A DNA stretch of 64,000 nucleotides from positions 278,023-342,022 of the forward strand of contig JAOTOM010004569.1 of NCBI GenBank assembly GCA_034440615.1. Direction: 5' to 3'. This document shows, piece after piece, positions 33,640 to 43,794 of this stretch. Origin of the DNA: Ashinkailepas kermadecensis (taxonomy: Eukaryota; Arthropoda; Thecostraca; Neolepadidae). The position numbers and the translations under genes are program-made. The stretch's first letter is position 1. Every line of letters starts with the position of its first letter. The notes beneath the pieces were generated by a model. That model did no database searches and was not told where the DNA came from. It saw only the letters and a program-made list of their open reading frames with translations.

Positions 33640-34840
33640 ACAGCATGTGTCGATACATAAGTTGACCCCTCAACCACGCACAAGGCCGCCATCGCACAAC
33701 CACACCATAAATGACACACTGGCGGGAGCAGCTGCCTTCTCGAAACTCGGCATGAGCCATGGATGCTATCAGCCCTCTCTCCAGTCGGTGGACACCTTCC
33801 CAACTCACGAAGGACTACACAAATTTCAACAAGATGCTGTTCTTTGACGTATCGCCAGCACCAAATATGTTCCATGATCGCATTAGTGCGACATTACATG
33901 GCGTAGAAGGGCGCACGCCCATTATTGCCAACATCCTTGTCTGGGATAAACGGTGGATGAACATGTCGCAAATGAGCATGGCGGCGTGGCTGCAACAATT
34001 GAAAGAACCGGGCCTCATGCCGCGCAATGAGAAGTGAAACTTCGGGAAGACAAGCGTGGCGTGGTTTGAATGGGCATTCTCCAAGTCCGGAACATCCGCC
34101 CATCCACGGGAAGTAGACGCCATCGGAACACCAGGTCGTGCATCCCGAAGTCATCGTCACCCGCAGAAGGTCTCCATAGACGCCTTACTGGTTTCACTCA
34201 CAAGGGGCACCAGGGTGTGGCAAGTGTAAGAAGCTCCTACGCTTGGGGGCTCGGTTTCCACATGGATTGTCCGGTGTCCCTGGCATCCTGCCCTACATGC
34301 CAGGCAGCAACATAAACTCCCACCAGAGACTGACTCAAACCTAGGAGCCTGCCAAACCAACCATGGCAAAGAGCCAATGCAAGGAGACTTCTGGGGACCG
34401 TGGTCCAGTTGTGAGCATCTGCTGGCCGTGACAGACGACTATATCCGCTACCCCGGCGTGGAAATACCCGCCAGCACCAGTTGACAGGCAGCCAATCTGT
34501 TACTGAACAATACCTTTCCACCACACGGCATACCCGAGGTCGTGAAGACGAACGAGGCCCTCCATTCAACGGGAACGACTCCAGCCTGTATGCTAGGTGG
34601 GCAGAGTTCTCGCACCGGGAAGTCGGTCCGCAGGACCCTGGGGCAAACGGATCCGTCGGAACTTCACGAAGGCGATAATAAGGATGGCCTGGTCCGAGGG
34701 TAACCACACCAAACATGAGGTGCACCAACTGCCGCGACGGCACCGCTCCACACTGCACACCAGTAATGGCCAGCCGCCACATGAGATTATCTTCAACCGA
34801 CCATACCGCTCACAGCCACTAATGTCTGGGAGGTAAACAT
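33640..34840 (+). pseudogene. Ty3/Gypsy-like pol relic: reverse transcriptase, then integrase
   Basis: Several plus-strand frames, read in order, follow a Ty3/Gypsy pol. At 33704 HTINDTLAGAAAFSKLGMSH begins the RT palm. 33830-34037 (APNMFHDRISATLHGVEG, then IIANILVWD) is the region around the catalytic YxDD box, here changed to IAN. 34178-34315 has the integrase zinc-binding layout HKGH...CPTC. 34376-34480 (GDFWGPW, LLAVTDDYIRYP) is the start of the integrase core, and 34660-34790 is its end. The second catalytic Asp (TDNG box) reads TNEA. Only about 150 bp separate RT from integrase, so the RNase H domain is deleted. No LTRs identified. Clearly dead. Confidence 0.85.
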
Positions 34841-36129
34841 CACACAGGACGCGCACGACAACGACACGCAAGAGAACGCCATACAGATGAGGCACGAGGA
34901 CACTCGGGGCCGCACCAGGCCTTAACATCCGGTCAGAAAACGACACACTTCCACAGCGGCTGGCAACCAAGACGGCTGCTCGATACAACCTGCACCCGTA
35001 CAAAGCTGTTCGGCAGAGGCATGCAAGTCACCGCCACTCGCGGTCACAACACCTTCACCAGAGACGCTTATCGGCCAAACTATCGCGCACAATGATAGCC
35101 CATATCTCAGTTGCGCCCGACGAGTCTTGATTTGGACCGCACTGGCAGCCTCACGCGCTAGCGGACGCCGGCCTGGTGCCCAGTTGGCCACAACACGCAC
35201 GGACACCCACTGGGAGGCCGCCAGTCGAGCAGAACATTACCGGCTCCAATGTAGCGGCCACACGCAAGACCACATGACTCCATCACTATATCTCCCACTG
35301 AAGATGTATTCCGCCACATCACTGTGGAAACCCAGATAATCCCCTCAACGCACCGAGAGGGAATGGGCAGAATATACTGAAGCCGCGATATGGCGTCAGC
35401 ATTCCTATCTCTGTCTACCAGATCTCAATATTTTTCATTTATGTGCTTTTTAGTGAAGCATCCCAGCTTTGTATTATAGAGAAGATGTGTAATGTCCACG
35501 TCCATGGTGTCAATTACACTATTTACTAATGTATCTATCCTCTGCTCCAAATGCACGCTTTCCTCCAAATGCATGATGAGTGAAAATGAATATCAAGTTT
35601 TTTACAGTGCATAATGCAGTGGAAGCCAGTGCATGCATTACTAATCGCCTGTAATTGTCCACAGTGGTGTCAAATGTGATAGATTGGACCTCATAAGGAT
35701 GTCTTGGTGTGTAAACATATTGTGGCTGCGTTGGTGTGATATTAGGTATGACAAAAGGCAGTAAATATATATGCAGTCAGTGCATTTTGGTGCACAACCC
35801 TTCGGCCATAGACTATACAGAATTGCTTTACACTGCTTAGACAAATTTATTACATTCAAATCACAGATGAACCTATATGGGGACATTAAATGTTAGATCT
35901 AGTGCTTAAATGTGAGGACAATTTTGTGTAAAATGCAAACCTAGGAGAGACCTTTGACAATTGTGAGCATTGCAATATACAATTTTCCTGATATTTTGGA
36001 AATGTAGGAAAGAACTAGATATCGATTCCAAATTTTGCTACAGGGGATTACAACGAGCTCCGGATCTTCCTGGGTGAAATTCACTGGGAAGAGTTATTGT
36101 CAGGTTTTGATGCTTATGAAATGAGGAAA
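34841..36129. other. No gene recognised
   Basis: 34841-35340 could be further Ty3-like downstream sequence, but no motif confirms this. 35340-36129 is AT-rich, with nothing recognised. Confidence 0.45.
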
Positions 36130-36960
36130 ATGCTATAAGGTAAACTGCTTCAAGGTCAGGACAGGCTCACTCCCAATAGGCAACCTAGGGTAAAAAAAAA
36201 GGTTAAGCACCCTTGATGGCTGACCAAGAAAGTAAAACATTTGCTGGGATCAAAGGAGCAGGCAATTAATAAACTAAAGGATCTCAACTCTGAGGAAAAC
36301 AAGTTGGAAGATCTTACAATAACCAGAAGGTATAGAAACAACTGAAGAAAATAAAACCAAATAAAGCTGCTGGACATCATGATATATGTACTAGTATGTT
36401 AGTAGTGTGCTCAAGGATTAGCAGTTAACATAGATGTCATTTTCAAGAAGTCTATAAAGTATTCTGGAATACCTGAAGATTGGCAAAATGCAAATGTAGT
36501 ACCAATTTCCAAAAATGAAAGTATAAAGTGTGTAGGAAACTACAGGCCAGTCGGTTTGACCTCACTACTTTGGGAGGTACTAGAAACACTGGTCAAGGAT
36601 AATTTTCAGACTCATCTTGATAGGAGTAACTTTTAAGGTATATTCAACATGGATCTCAATCTGGGAGAACTTGTTCAGCATTGAGGTAGAGCCGAGGTAT
36701 AGGGTGTTCAAATTTGCTGATGACATCAAGCTGGTAGGAGTGGCTGACAATAGTGATCTTGGAGGACTTAAAAAGGTGGACTCATCAATAGCATGTCTGT
36801 CAACTATGAAAAGTGTAAGGCTACACATCTAGGGTCTGGAGGTGAGACATTTGGATACACAATGGGAGGTAGGGAACTGGATGTCATTGAAGAGGAAAGA
36901 GGCTTAGGTGTGTTGGATTGCACTTTCCAGTCAATCTTGAGTACCTTATTACAGAGCAGC
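36130..36960 (+). pseudogene. CR1/Jockey-like LINE reverse transcriptase relic
   Basis: Broken plus-strand frames show IFKKSIKYSGIPEDWQNANV, then GNYRPV(G)LTSL, then KFADDIKLVGVADNSDLGGL (catalytic FADD box), then SVNYEKCKATHLGSG and ERGLGVLDCT. These are consecutive conserved blocks of a non-LTR reverse transcriptase. Most of the fingers-to-palm segment between the QHGF region and the FADD box is deleted (around 36640-36700). The family differs from the LINE at 2344-4952. No endonuclease or 3' UTR seen. Confidence 0.85.
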
Positions 36961-37089
36961 CCATTGTCAAATGGCATCATTCAACCTCAAAATGAGAAAA
37001 AAGGGGGGATAATTTTCTGGAAAGGAATGTTTCATATGCCAAAAATCCAGAAACAGCCTCTTTTTCCAACCCTCACTGGGACACGACAG

Positions 37090-37143
37090 TTAGTTAGTTA
37101 TTTGGGTTTAGGGCACCTCAAACAAAAAGTGTGATCATTTAGT
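37090..37143 (-). mobile_element. Solo LINE/SINE 3'-tail insertion (diverged hairpin)
   Basis: The minus strand ends CCCTAAACCCAAATAACTAA plus CTAACT. Flanks GGGACACGACAG (37078-37089) and GGGACAGGACAG (37144-37155) match at 11 of 12. The 5' arm of the hairpin is not preserved. Confidence 0.75.
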
Positions 37144-37312
37144 GGGACAGGACAGATGGATGACAACATAATGGTGGCATGGCCTTTTCTAGTTAGGTTA
37201 GGTTGTTTTGCATTGATGTATTATTTATTGCTGAAGTTCTTGAAATTCTTGAAATTCATGAGCCAAAACAGAAATGCCTGCAGAAGCAGAATGGTTATCC
37301 ATATGACTCCAA

Positions 37313-37368
37313 TGGGCGCTGTATGACCAACGCAGTTGATGCGCCCGTAAGCCCAAATAACCAACCAA
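37313..37368 (+). mobile_element. Solo LINE/SINE 3'-tail insertion, cleanest copy
   Basis: The 56-bp insert consists of T, the hairpin GGGCGC...GCGCCC with loop TGTATGACCAACGCAGTTGA+T, then GTAAGCCCAAATAACCAACC plus AA. It is bounded by a perfect 14-bp duplication CCATATGACTCCAA (37299-37312 and 37369-37382), which shows it arrived by retrotransposition as this short unit. Confidence 0.9.
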
Positions 37369-37382
37369 CCATATGACTCCAA

Positions 37383-38180
37383 AGTATGGGCATGAGTGCA
37401 AGGATGCATTCAGTGTGTGCTGGTTGTGTTCCAGTTCCGCAACAAATTATTCAACGTTGTTTTGGGAACAATCACTGAAGCTTACAGTTTTCAAAAGGCC
37501 CAGCATCCTGGTCAAAGTGATTTTCCCCAACTGTGCAAAGGATTGCTGGTTTCAAGAGAATAAACATTGGTGGAAGTTTCTGAAATGCGTTGTGCACCTA
37601 AGACGTTAAGTTGTGAAGTCTGGCTGACCCACAGCAACAGCCAGGACCATCTCATTGAGGTAGGTATCTGAAATGTTTTTACCATTAAATTGTGAACTTC
37701 TGTAGATATTGTGGCACAACTGGAATCACCCTGAACAAACCATGCCTCAGTGCCATGCCTATGCAGTATTAAAATGATGGTTTTTCTTCAGGCACAATAT
37801 GTCAAAATGGATGCTGGACGTTGAAATTCACCATGTTTGTTTATTGACTGGTTTAGGACACACTTTATGCACAATCATGGCTAATGGCACCACCCACACT
37901 GTTTTGCCTGTGGACCTGAGGATTAGGAAATGTCCAGCAGTGTTAAAATAATGGTTTTTCATTAGGTGTAAGATGTTGAAATGAGTACAGTAGGATGTCA
38001 AACTTTGCCATGGAATGAATACTGTTTAAAATGTCTTTTAACTAATTCAAGCTCAATTTTGGGCCAATTGCTTACTTACAAGTATGTTAACCTATGTACA
38101 AGTATAACCTGTGTTCATTAAAATGACAGAAATACCTATGCTACAAACTGATATTGTACAAAACACAATCCTTTTGCCTG
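37383..38180. other. No gene recognised
   Basis: AT-rich. A weak internal duplication of AATGATGGTTTTTCTTCAGG-like sequence occurs near 37776 and 37950. No coding motif. Confidence 0.45.
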
Positions 38181-38189
38181 GAATTTTGC

Positions 38190-38510
38190 TACAAGATGTT
38201 CATGCATCATGATGGGTAGTGGTGAGCATAAGCATGCCATTTACAAACAAGGTACTGTTAAAATCAAGGTGCAAAGGCTTCACAAGCAAACATCAAGAAA
38301 CATGCCATATGCCATCAAGAATCATGTGATAATGATACAAAATACCTATCCTTGTCAACAAATATTGCATAACAGACCACACCATAGGTAATCATTTTAC
38401 CTGAAATAATGCTTAGAGATGTTTGTGCATCACAATGAGAAATGGTGAGCATAGGCATCATACTTACCAACAAGATACTGTTAGAAATTGGATATGAAGA
38501 CTTCATGAAG
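38190..38510. repeat. Degenerate direct duplication of about 110 bp
   Basis: 38193-38300 and 38408-38510 share GATGTT..TGCATCA..ATG, GGTGAGCATA and CAAGGTACTGTTA-like words in the same order. Confidence 0.6.
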
Positions 38511-38580
38511 ACTCATTGGTATTATTGTGCTTTGATGGTAACAATACAAGTTTTTACACACATTTGCCTCCAAAAAGCAG

Positions 38581-39180
38581 ATGTGGGTTAGGTTTGGTTA
38601 GGTTAGGTTAGTTTAGGTTTTTTAAGTTGAAATATTTTTTAAAATACAAAAGAAGAAAATTACTTTTCTTCAAAAGCAGCTTATGTTAGGTTAGGTTTTT
38701 CATTTGGAAAATCTCCAGAAAATAACTTTAATGTTGAATATTTTGCTTTAATGTTTTCTAATTTTACTTTTTATAATTTGTTTTCTCCAAAGGGAGGTTA
38801 GGCTAGGTTAGGTTAGGTTATGCTGCATTATTAATTTATTTTTTAAAACATTTCTTTTCATGCTACGTTACCTAACTCAAACGGTATTATTGCAGATGAA
38901 GGTAAATTTTCATTCTTTTGAATTTTTCCGAATATGATGCATTTTAACATTTAACAACAGAATATTTGCATTGTTTTTGTATTTGCATTGTTTATTTTTA
39001 ACAACAGAATATTTGCAGGCACACAAGGCTGTAACCTTTGATCAAGGCTGGAAGTTCCTTGCTTTGCTGTTAATATTAACAGCAGAGCTAACAATGTTAG
39101 CAGGATTTGATGACATAATGGTGGAAAAGTTTGTTTGGAATGATTCTGGTTTTCCTGTTAGGTTAGGTTAGGTTAGATTA
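38581..39180. repeat. Interstitial telomere-like TTAGG tracts
   Basis: Short degenerate runs of GGTTA/TTAGG lie at about 38588-38622, 38684-38699, 38794-38822 and 39158-39180. Each run has only two to five clean units, so these are interstitial remnants and not a telomere. Confidence 0.75.
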
Positions 39181-39729
39181 TATTATGCTTGAATATATTT
39201 TGTATATTATGCTGTCATCTTCATCTAGTTTAGGTTACATTAGGTTATTTCATTTCTTTTGATTTATGTATTTAGTAGTAGGTAGACAAACATTCACACC
39301 CATGTGCGACATGAGCATCGGTGTAAGATTAGCTTTGCTATGTACAGGTTGCACTCCAGTACCTTAAAAAATTACTCAGCTTTCCTTTGAGGACAAACAT
39401 GTACGTTTATAATTTTTCCAACAACACTGTGTTGTTCCCAGTGAGGTTATTTGCTTAAATTGTTCCAAGGTCTGCCAGTATGTTTTTTAAGGAATTCCAC
39501 AGCCACAAGATTCATCATTTCCTTCTTGAAGCATCAAAGCTTTATAAGCTGCAGTCAGAGCACCGTGCTGGTCAGTCCAACACCATTGAGGTACAAACAG
39601 ATAAGACACAGCCTGTACAATCCCATTAAAGTATGCAAATGTTTCCAGTTAACTCATCAAACACTGTTGATATTGTAGCACATTTCCTCTGTATCATGCC
39701 TATGATGTCATCAGTTGTATTGACTGCTA

Positions 39730-41560
39730 TTGACTTAAAAGTAATCATTTGCAGAGAAAATGAGTGGTCACATTGTCTTTTTCATGTTAAAATACATCAT
39801 ATTGAAACAAAAAATACCTACCAAAGATTCAAATTTTACCTTGATCTGCAAATTTACCAAAATGACGATGCGACCACTCATTTTCTCCGCAAATGATTAC
39901 TTTTCCATTGGCAAAGAAATAAACAATTAAAATCTTCACTCTAAAAATATAGGGTATTTTTTCTTAAAGGGTGTTTTGGGAATTTTTTGATTTGTTTTCA
40001 CAATACCATGTTAATGAACGTGATACGGAAGATGCGATCATTCGTTTTCTCCGTAAATGCCTACGCCTCGGTTAATCTTAGCGATAATATCTATAATGCG
40101 CCATGTATGCCACACCACTGTACTTTGTTGCATAATTTATCCATCCCTCACCTGGCACTTCTCAGACGTGATTAAAGGGACATTCAACACTTCACGCAGT
40201 TGATTCAACACCTTTTCACGGTGAAAATGCTTAGTTTCCGCCTCTTTGCCACATAGATGACACACAGCTACTATTCCACCACAATGCCGAAAAAAACTAA
40301 GCAGAGCACGGCTCCAGGCCGTGATGTACGGATGACGTCACGAGAAGTATTACGCTTGTTTTTAAATTATGATGAGTTTACATTAGTTTAGATAAGAGTA
40401 GATTGTATTACGTCAGGGTAGACTAGGTTAGGATAGGTTTTCCTATTTAATTATGAATTATCGTACTATTTGTTGGAAGTCGTGAGGCAAGACGAGACCG
40501 AGCAGAAGCCGGCTCTTAGCCGTGCTGTTTAGTTTTTTTGCCGTTGTGGTGGAATAGTAGTGGTGTGTCATCTATGTGGCAGAGGCAGAAATTAAGCATT
40601 TTCGACATGAAAAAGTGTCGAATCAACTGCGTGAAGTGTTGAATGTCCCTTCGATCACGTCTGAGAAGTGCCAGGTGAGGGATGGATAAATTATGCAACA
40701 AAGAACAGCGGTGTGGCATATATGGCGCATTATATATATTATCGCTAAGATTAACCGAGACGTAAGCATTTACGGAGAAAACGAATGATCGCATGTTCCG
40801 AATCACGTTCATAAACATAGTATTCCGCAAAACAAATCCCAAAATTCCAAAAACACCTTTAAAAAAATAAACCAAATATAGCACATCGCGTATAATTATC
40901 CGTACCTGGTATGTCAGATGTGATAAAGAAGCTCAACACATTGACTTAAAAGTAATCATTTGCGGTGAAAATGAGTGATCGCATCGTCTTCATCACGTCA
41001 GAAAGCATCCTATTAAATAAAAAAAATTCCAAAAATCAAAATTTACCTTGATCTCCAAATTTACCGTCATTTTTACGTTAAAATACCATTAGTTCAAAAT
41101 AAGAATTCCAAAGAATCAAAATGACCTTGATCTCCAATTATACCCATTATATAAATTATAGCTATGATAAGCTGAGAGGTTAAGCATTTGTGGAGAAAAC
41201 AAGTGGTCACATCTTCTGAATCATGTTCATAAACATAGTATTCTGAAAGGGAATTCCAAAAATTATAAAAACACCTTTAATCATAAATTTGCCCAAATGT
41301 ACTCTTCATGAATCATAATGTTGATACCTACTTTTCCAGGAGGGATGTTGATTCAGTGTTCAGAAAGTGGTATATTCCACCCAATTTCATGAATAATTAT
41401 CACTGTGTCTATGATGTCATCAAATCATACACATGACACCAACTGAAAGTAGGTAGGCACCTAGGTACCTAGTTAAGCATTTGCGGAGGAAATAAGGGGT
41501 CACATCATCCTAATCATGTTCATAAACATGCCATTAAACAATTAAAAAACACAAGAATGC
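39730..41560. repeat. Cluster of a dispersed module in both orientations
   Basis: The module AAGTAATCATTTGCGGAGAA followed by AATGAGTGGTCGCATCGTC and CATAAACATAGTATTC occurs forward near 39740, 40765, 40950, 41185 and 41475, and reversed near 39870 and 40030. Each is followed by AAAATTTACCTTGATCTCCA-type sequence in the same orientation. The two copies in element A (10915-11765) match these closely. Confidence 0.8.
39950..40885. repeat. Large foldback (inverted repeat), arms about 380 bp
   Basis: Left arm 39950-40330 and right arm 40495-40885 are inverted copies around a spacer of about 165 bp. Both arms encode near-identical translations on opposite strands (RSFVFSVNAYASVNLSDNIY then HNLSIPHLALLRRD). 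The matching frames are a consequence of the DNA inversion and do not by themselves show coding. Confidence 0.85.
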
Positions 41561-42139
41561 ACAAACTTAACGAACTGCCTACCTGCCTACCTATTTTGTG
41601 GACAGTCTAGTTAATTTGTAGCCAGGCTGGGCAATTGCCCCTCATTGTCACGGCCCTGCACTTAACATGCAACTTGTTTGCATAGGCCCTGTACTTACCT
41701 AGATTGGAAATTATGCAGCTGCGATCAGTCGTAATCCGTTCCAGACTTGTTAGTGGACCGAACAACAGGAGACAAGCAGGCAATAAAATGTCTACCCGTG
41801 AACCACTAAACCATGAACCACTACACCTCCAACCGCAACCAACCGCGACAACAAATGACGCCAACGACGCAGTACCTAGGATTGACCAAAACGTAATCTC
41901 ATTGTAAACAAAGAAAGCTGCGTCAGCTGGTGCCGTATGAATTACGCAATCCCACCTCACTTGGGGGGAAAAGGTAATTTATTATGCAGTCTGATCAGAA
42001 AATAAGCATTCTCGTTATAATTATTGTTCATGAGGGACAGCATAATACACTAAAAATATCCGTATTAGCCAGTTTGTTGCATTGTAAATGTCTTAGCTTT
42101 ACACCTGGAGGTCAGCAGTTCTCATTATTTTCGTTAGTC
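41561..42139. other. No gene recognised
   Basis: Short open frames only (41607-41960 minus). No motif recognised. Confidence 0.5.
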
Positions 42140-42142
42140 AGT

Positions 42143-43103
42143 AGGTCTGTTCCCGTGGCTCCACTAACCTCCACAAACCTCCACTGGTCGTTCCCGTCGC
42201 AACCGGTGGAGATTTTTCCTCCACCAACCTCCACCAGTGGAGCAAAAGCTCCACCAGCCCAGGAGCATGGTTCAATTGTGATTTTTCAGTTGAGCTCAAT
42301 CACGGCGCACTTGCGCCATCTATTTGCGCGTAAACAACGTCCTCCATCCTATGAATCTCATCCTCATGCATCAACTGAATACCAGGATCATCCTTCGCAA
42401 AGGAAAATTGAAATTACTACTACAATTATGAACAATAATCGAAGTAACAAATGCAGACCACAAAACATCCTTTTTGAGGCCTTTGATCTACGTCATTCGG
42501 CCTTAGGGGTTCCTTTACCGGTCGGATTCGCCGCAATTCCCGTGCCCAGAAGTACCGCCGTTCTCCCGGCGCCGACTAAAATCCTACTCAAGCCCGATCG
42601 ACGAGGTCGGGCAAGTTGAGATGAGGAAAAGTCAGCATCGGGTAGAGAAGCGCCTCGGGGCCGAGGGAGCGCGGCGGGTCCAGACACGAGATTATATGCT
42701 GTACGTTAAGAAGGCAGGCTGTAACCAACCGCAAAACAGGGGGACACGATGCCTAGTGCTCACCGAAAGGGAAGAGATTGCCTGGTTCATCCCATAGTCG
42801 AGAAGAACATCTGTGCTCCCCGCAGTCTCTGAGGACACATACATAGCCAGAAATAAAGACAAACTTTGGACTTTGTATAACAAGGCATACCATGTGCATT
42901 GTGCGATCATCTGGACAAACATTTATAGGGCAATTTGGAAAACTTATGACACAGCGCCAAATGCTTCCTTTTTGTCGCGGAATTCACACCGCTGTCAGCT
43001 GATTTCTCCACCAAGCTCCACCGGTCGTTCCCGTGGGTAAGTCTCAACTAGCCTCAGCTAACCTCCACTGAGTTCCTTTTGGTGGAGCCACGGGAACAGA
43101 CCC
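42143..43103. mobile_element. PIF/Harbinger-like non-autonomous element (961 bp)
   Basis: The terminal inverted repeats of 22 bp begin AGGTCTGTTCCCGTGGCTCC (left) and, read inward from the right, GGGTCTGTTCCCGTGGCTCC. The 3-bp flank AGT is duplicated (42140-42142 and 43104-43106). GGTCTGTTC-type ends with 3-bp duplications suit PIF/Harbinger. Inner subterminal copies of CCTCCACTGGTCGTTCCCGT (42177) and CTCCACCGGTCGTTCCCGTG (43017) add a second repeat layer. The plus-strand frame 41984-42619 crosses the left end and has no transposase motif. Confidence 0.75.
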
Positions 43104-43644
43104 AGTGTCTCTCAACTATGAATTATTAACTGTGTCGTCAGAACCAATCTAGAAGAACGGTGGTCAGAACACGTCCGGCATGGGAAACTAAGGCAAGGTT
43201 CTTACAGATAAGGTTTGGTCATCTGTCTTCGTAGTGGACGTTCCCTAGCGAAAGTAATGGTAGAGCCAAAAAGCAGACGACAAAAAATAACTCCATTGAT
43301 TTAACATGGGACTGGAGCAAGTCCATGACGAGGGATGCAGCTATTGTGTGCTTTTTTAAGGCACTTGTATCCCCTCGCCCATTGCCTTCATGTATATTGT
43401 GCTCTCCAAATAATTTTCAGAAACCCGCCCCTTGGGTCATGACTGGAACACCATCAAGCACAAGTGTAGGAATACCCTCTGTGCGGAGTGTGTAACAGAC
43501 GAGTTCTCCAAGCATTTACAATCAAAACAACTTGGTTTTGAGGTTAATCTCCGGGGAATATAGGACAGGGATTATCAGTTATTTTAATTGTTTAAGTCCT
43601 TGGAAAACTGATATGTACCTAACTCAATTGCCCCTACAAGTGTT

Positions 43645-43727
43645 CACTGGCGGATCTAGCCCACCGGTTTGGGGGGGCCAACTTTCGGTTTTCGGCGTCA
43701 GCCCCCCCCCCCTCCCCTCCGCCAGTG
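43645..43727. mobile_element. Miniature element with ends like hAT-like element B
   Basis: 83 bp between perfect 10-bp inverted ends CACTGGCGGA and TCCGCCAGTG. The sequence matches the first part of element B (54542) with C/G homopolymers. No 8-bp flank duplication was found, so it may be a deletion product. Confidence 0.65.
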
Positions 43728-43794
43728 GCGTTCGCGTTCGCAGCGCCCATTACTTTGCGGTCTATACGCACTGGTATAGACCGCATGTGCGACT

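Noticed and set aside
38581..39180. True telomere or telomere end
   Set aside because: TTAGG runs are short, degenerate and scattered among ordinary sequence.
39987..40175. Conserved short protein present twice (also 40516-40884, minus)
   Set aside because: The similarity is explained by the DNA inverted repeat. Reading frames differ in length, and there is no start or domain support.
41984..42619. 211-codon plus-strand gene
   Set aside because: It crosses the left inverted end of the Harbinger-like element and has no motif.
43645..43727. Complete hAT MITE with target-site duplication
   Set aside because: The ends match element B, but no 8-bp flank duplication was found, so it is kept only as a probable deletion derivative.
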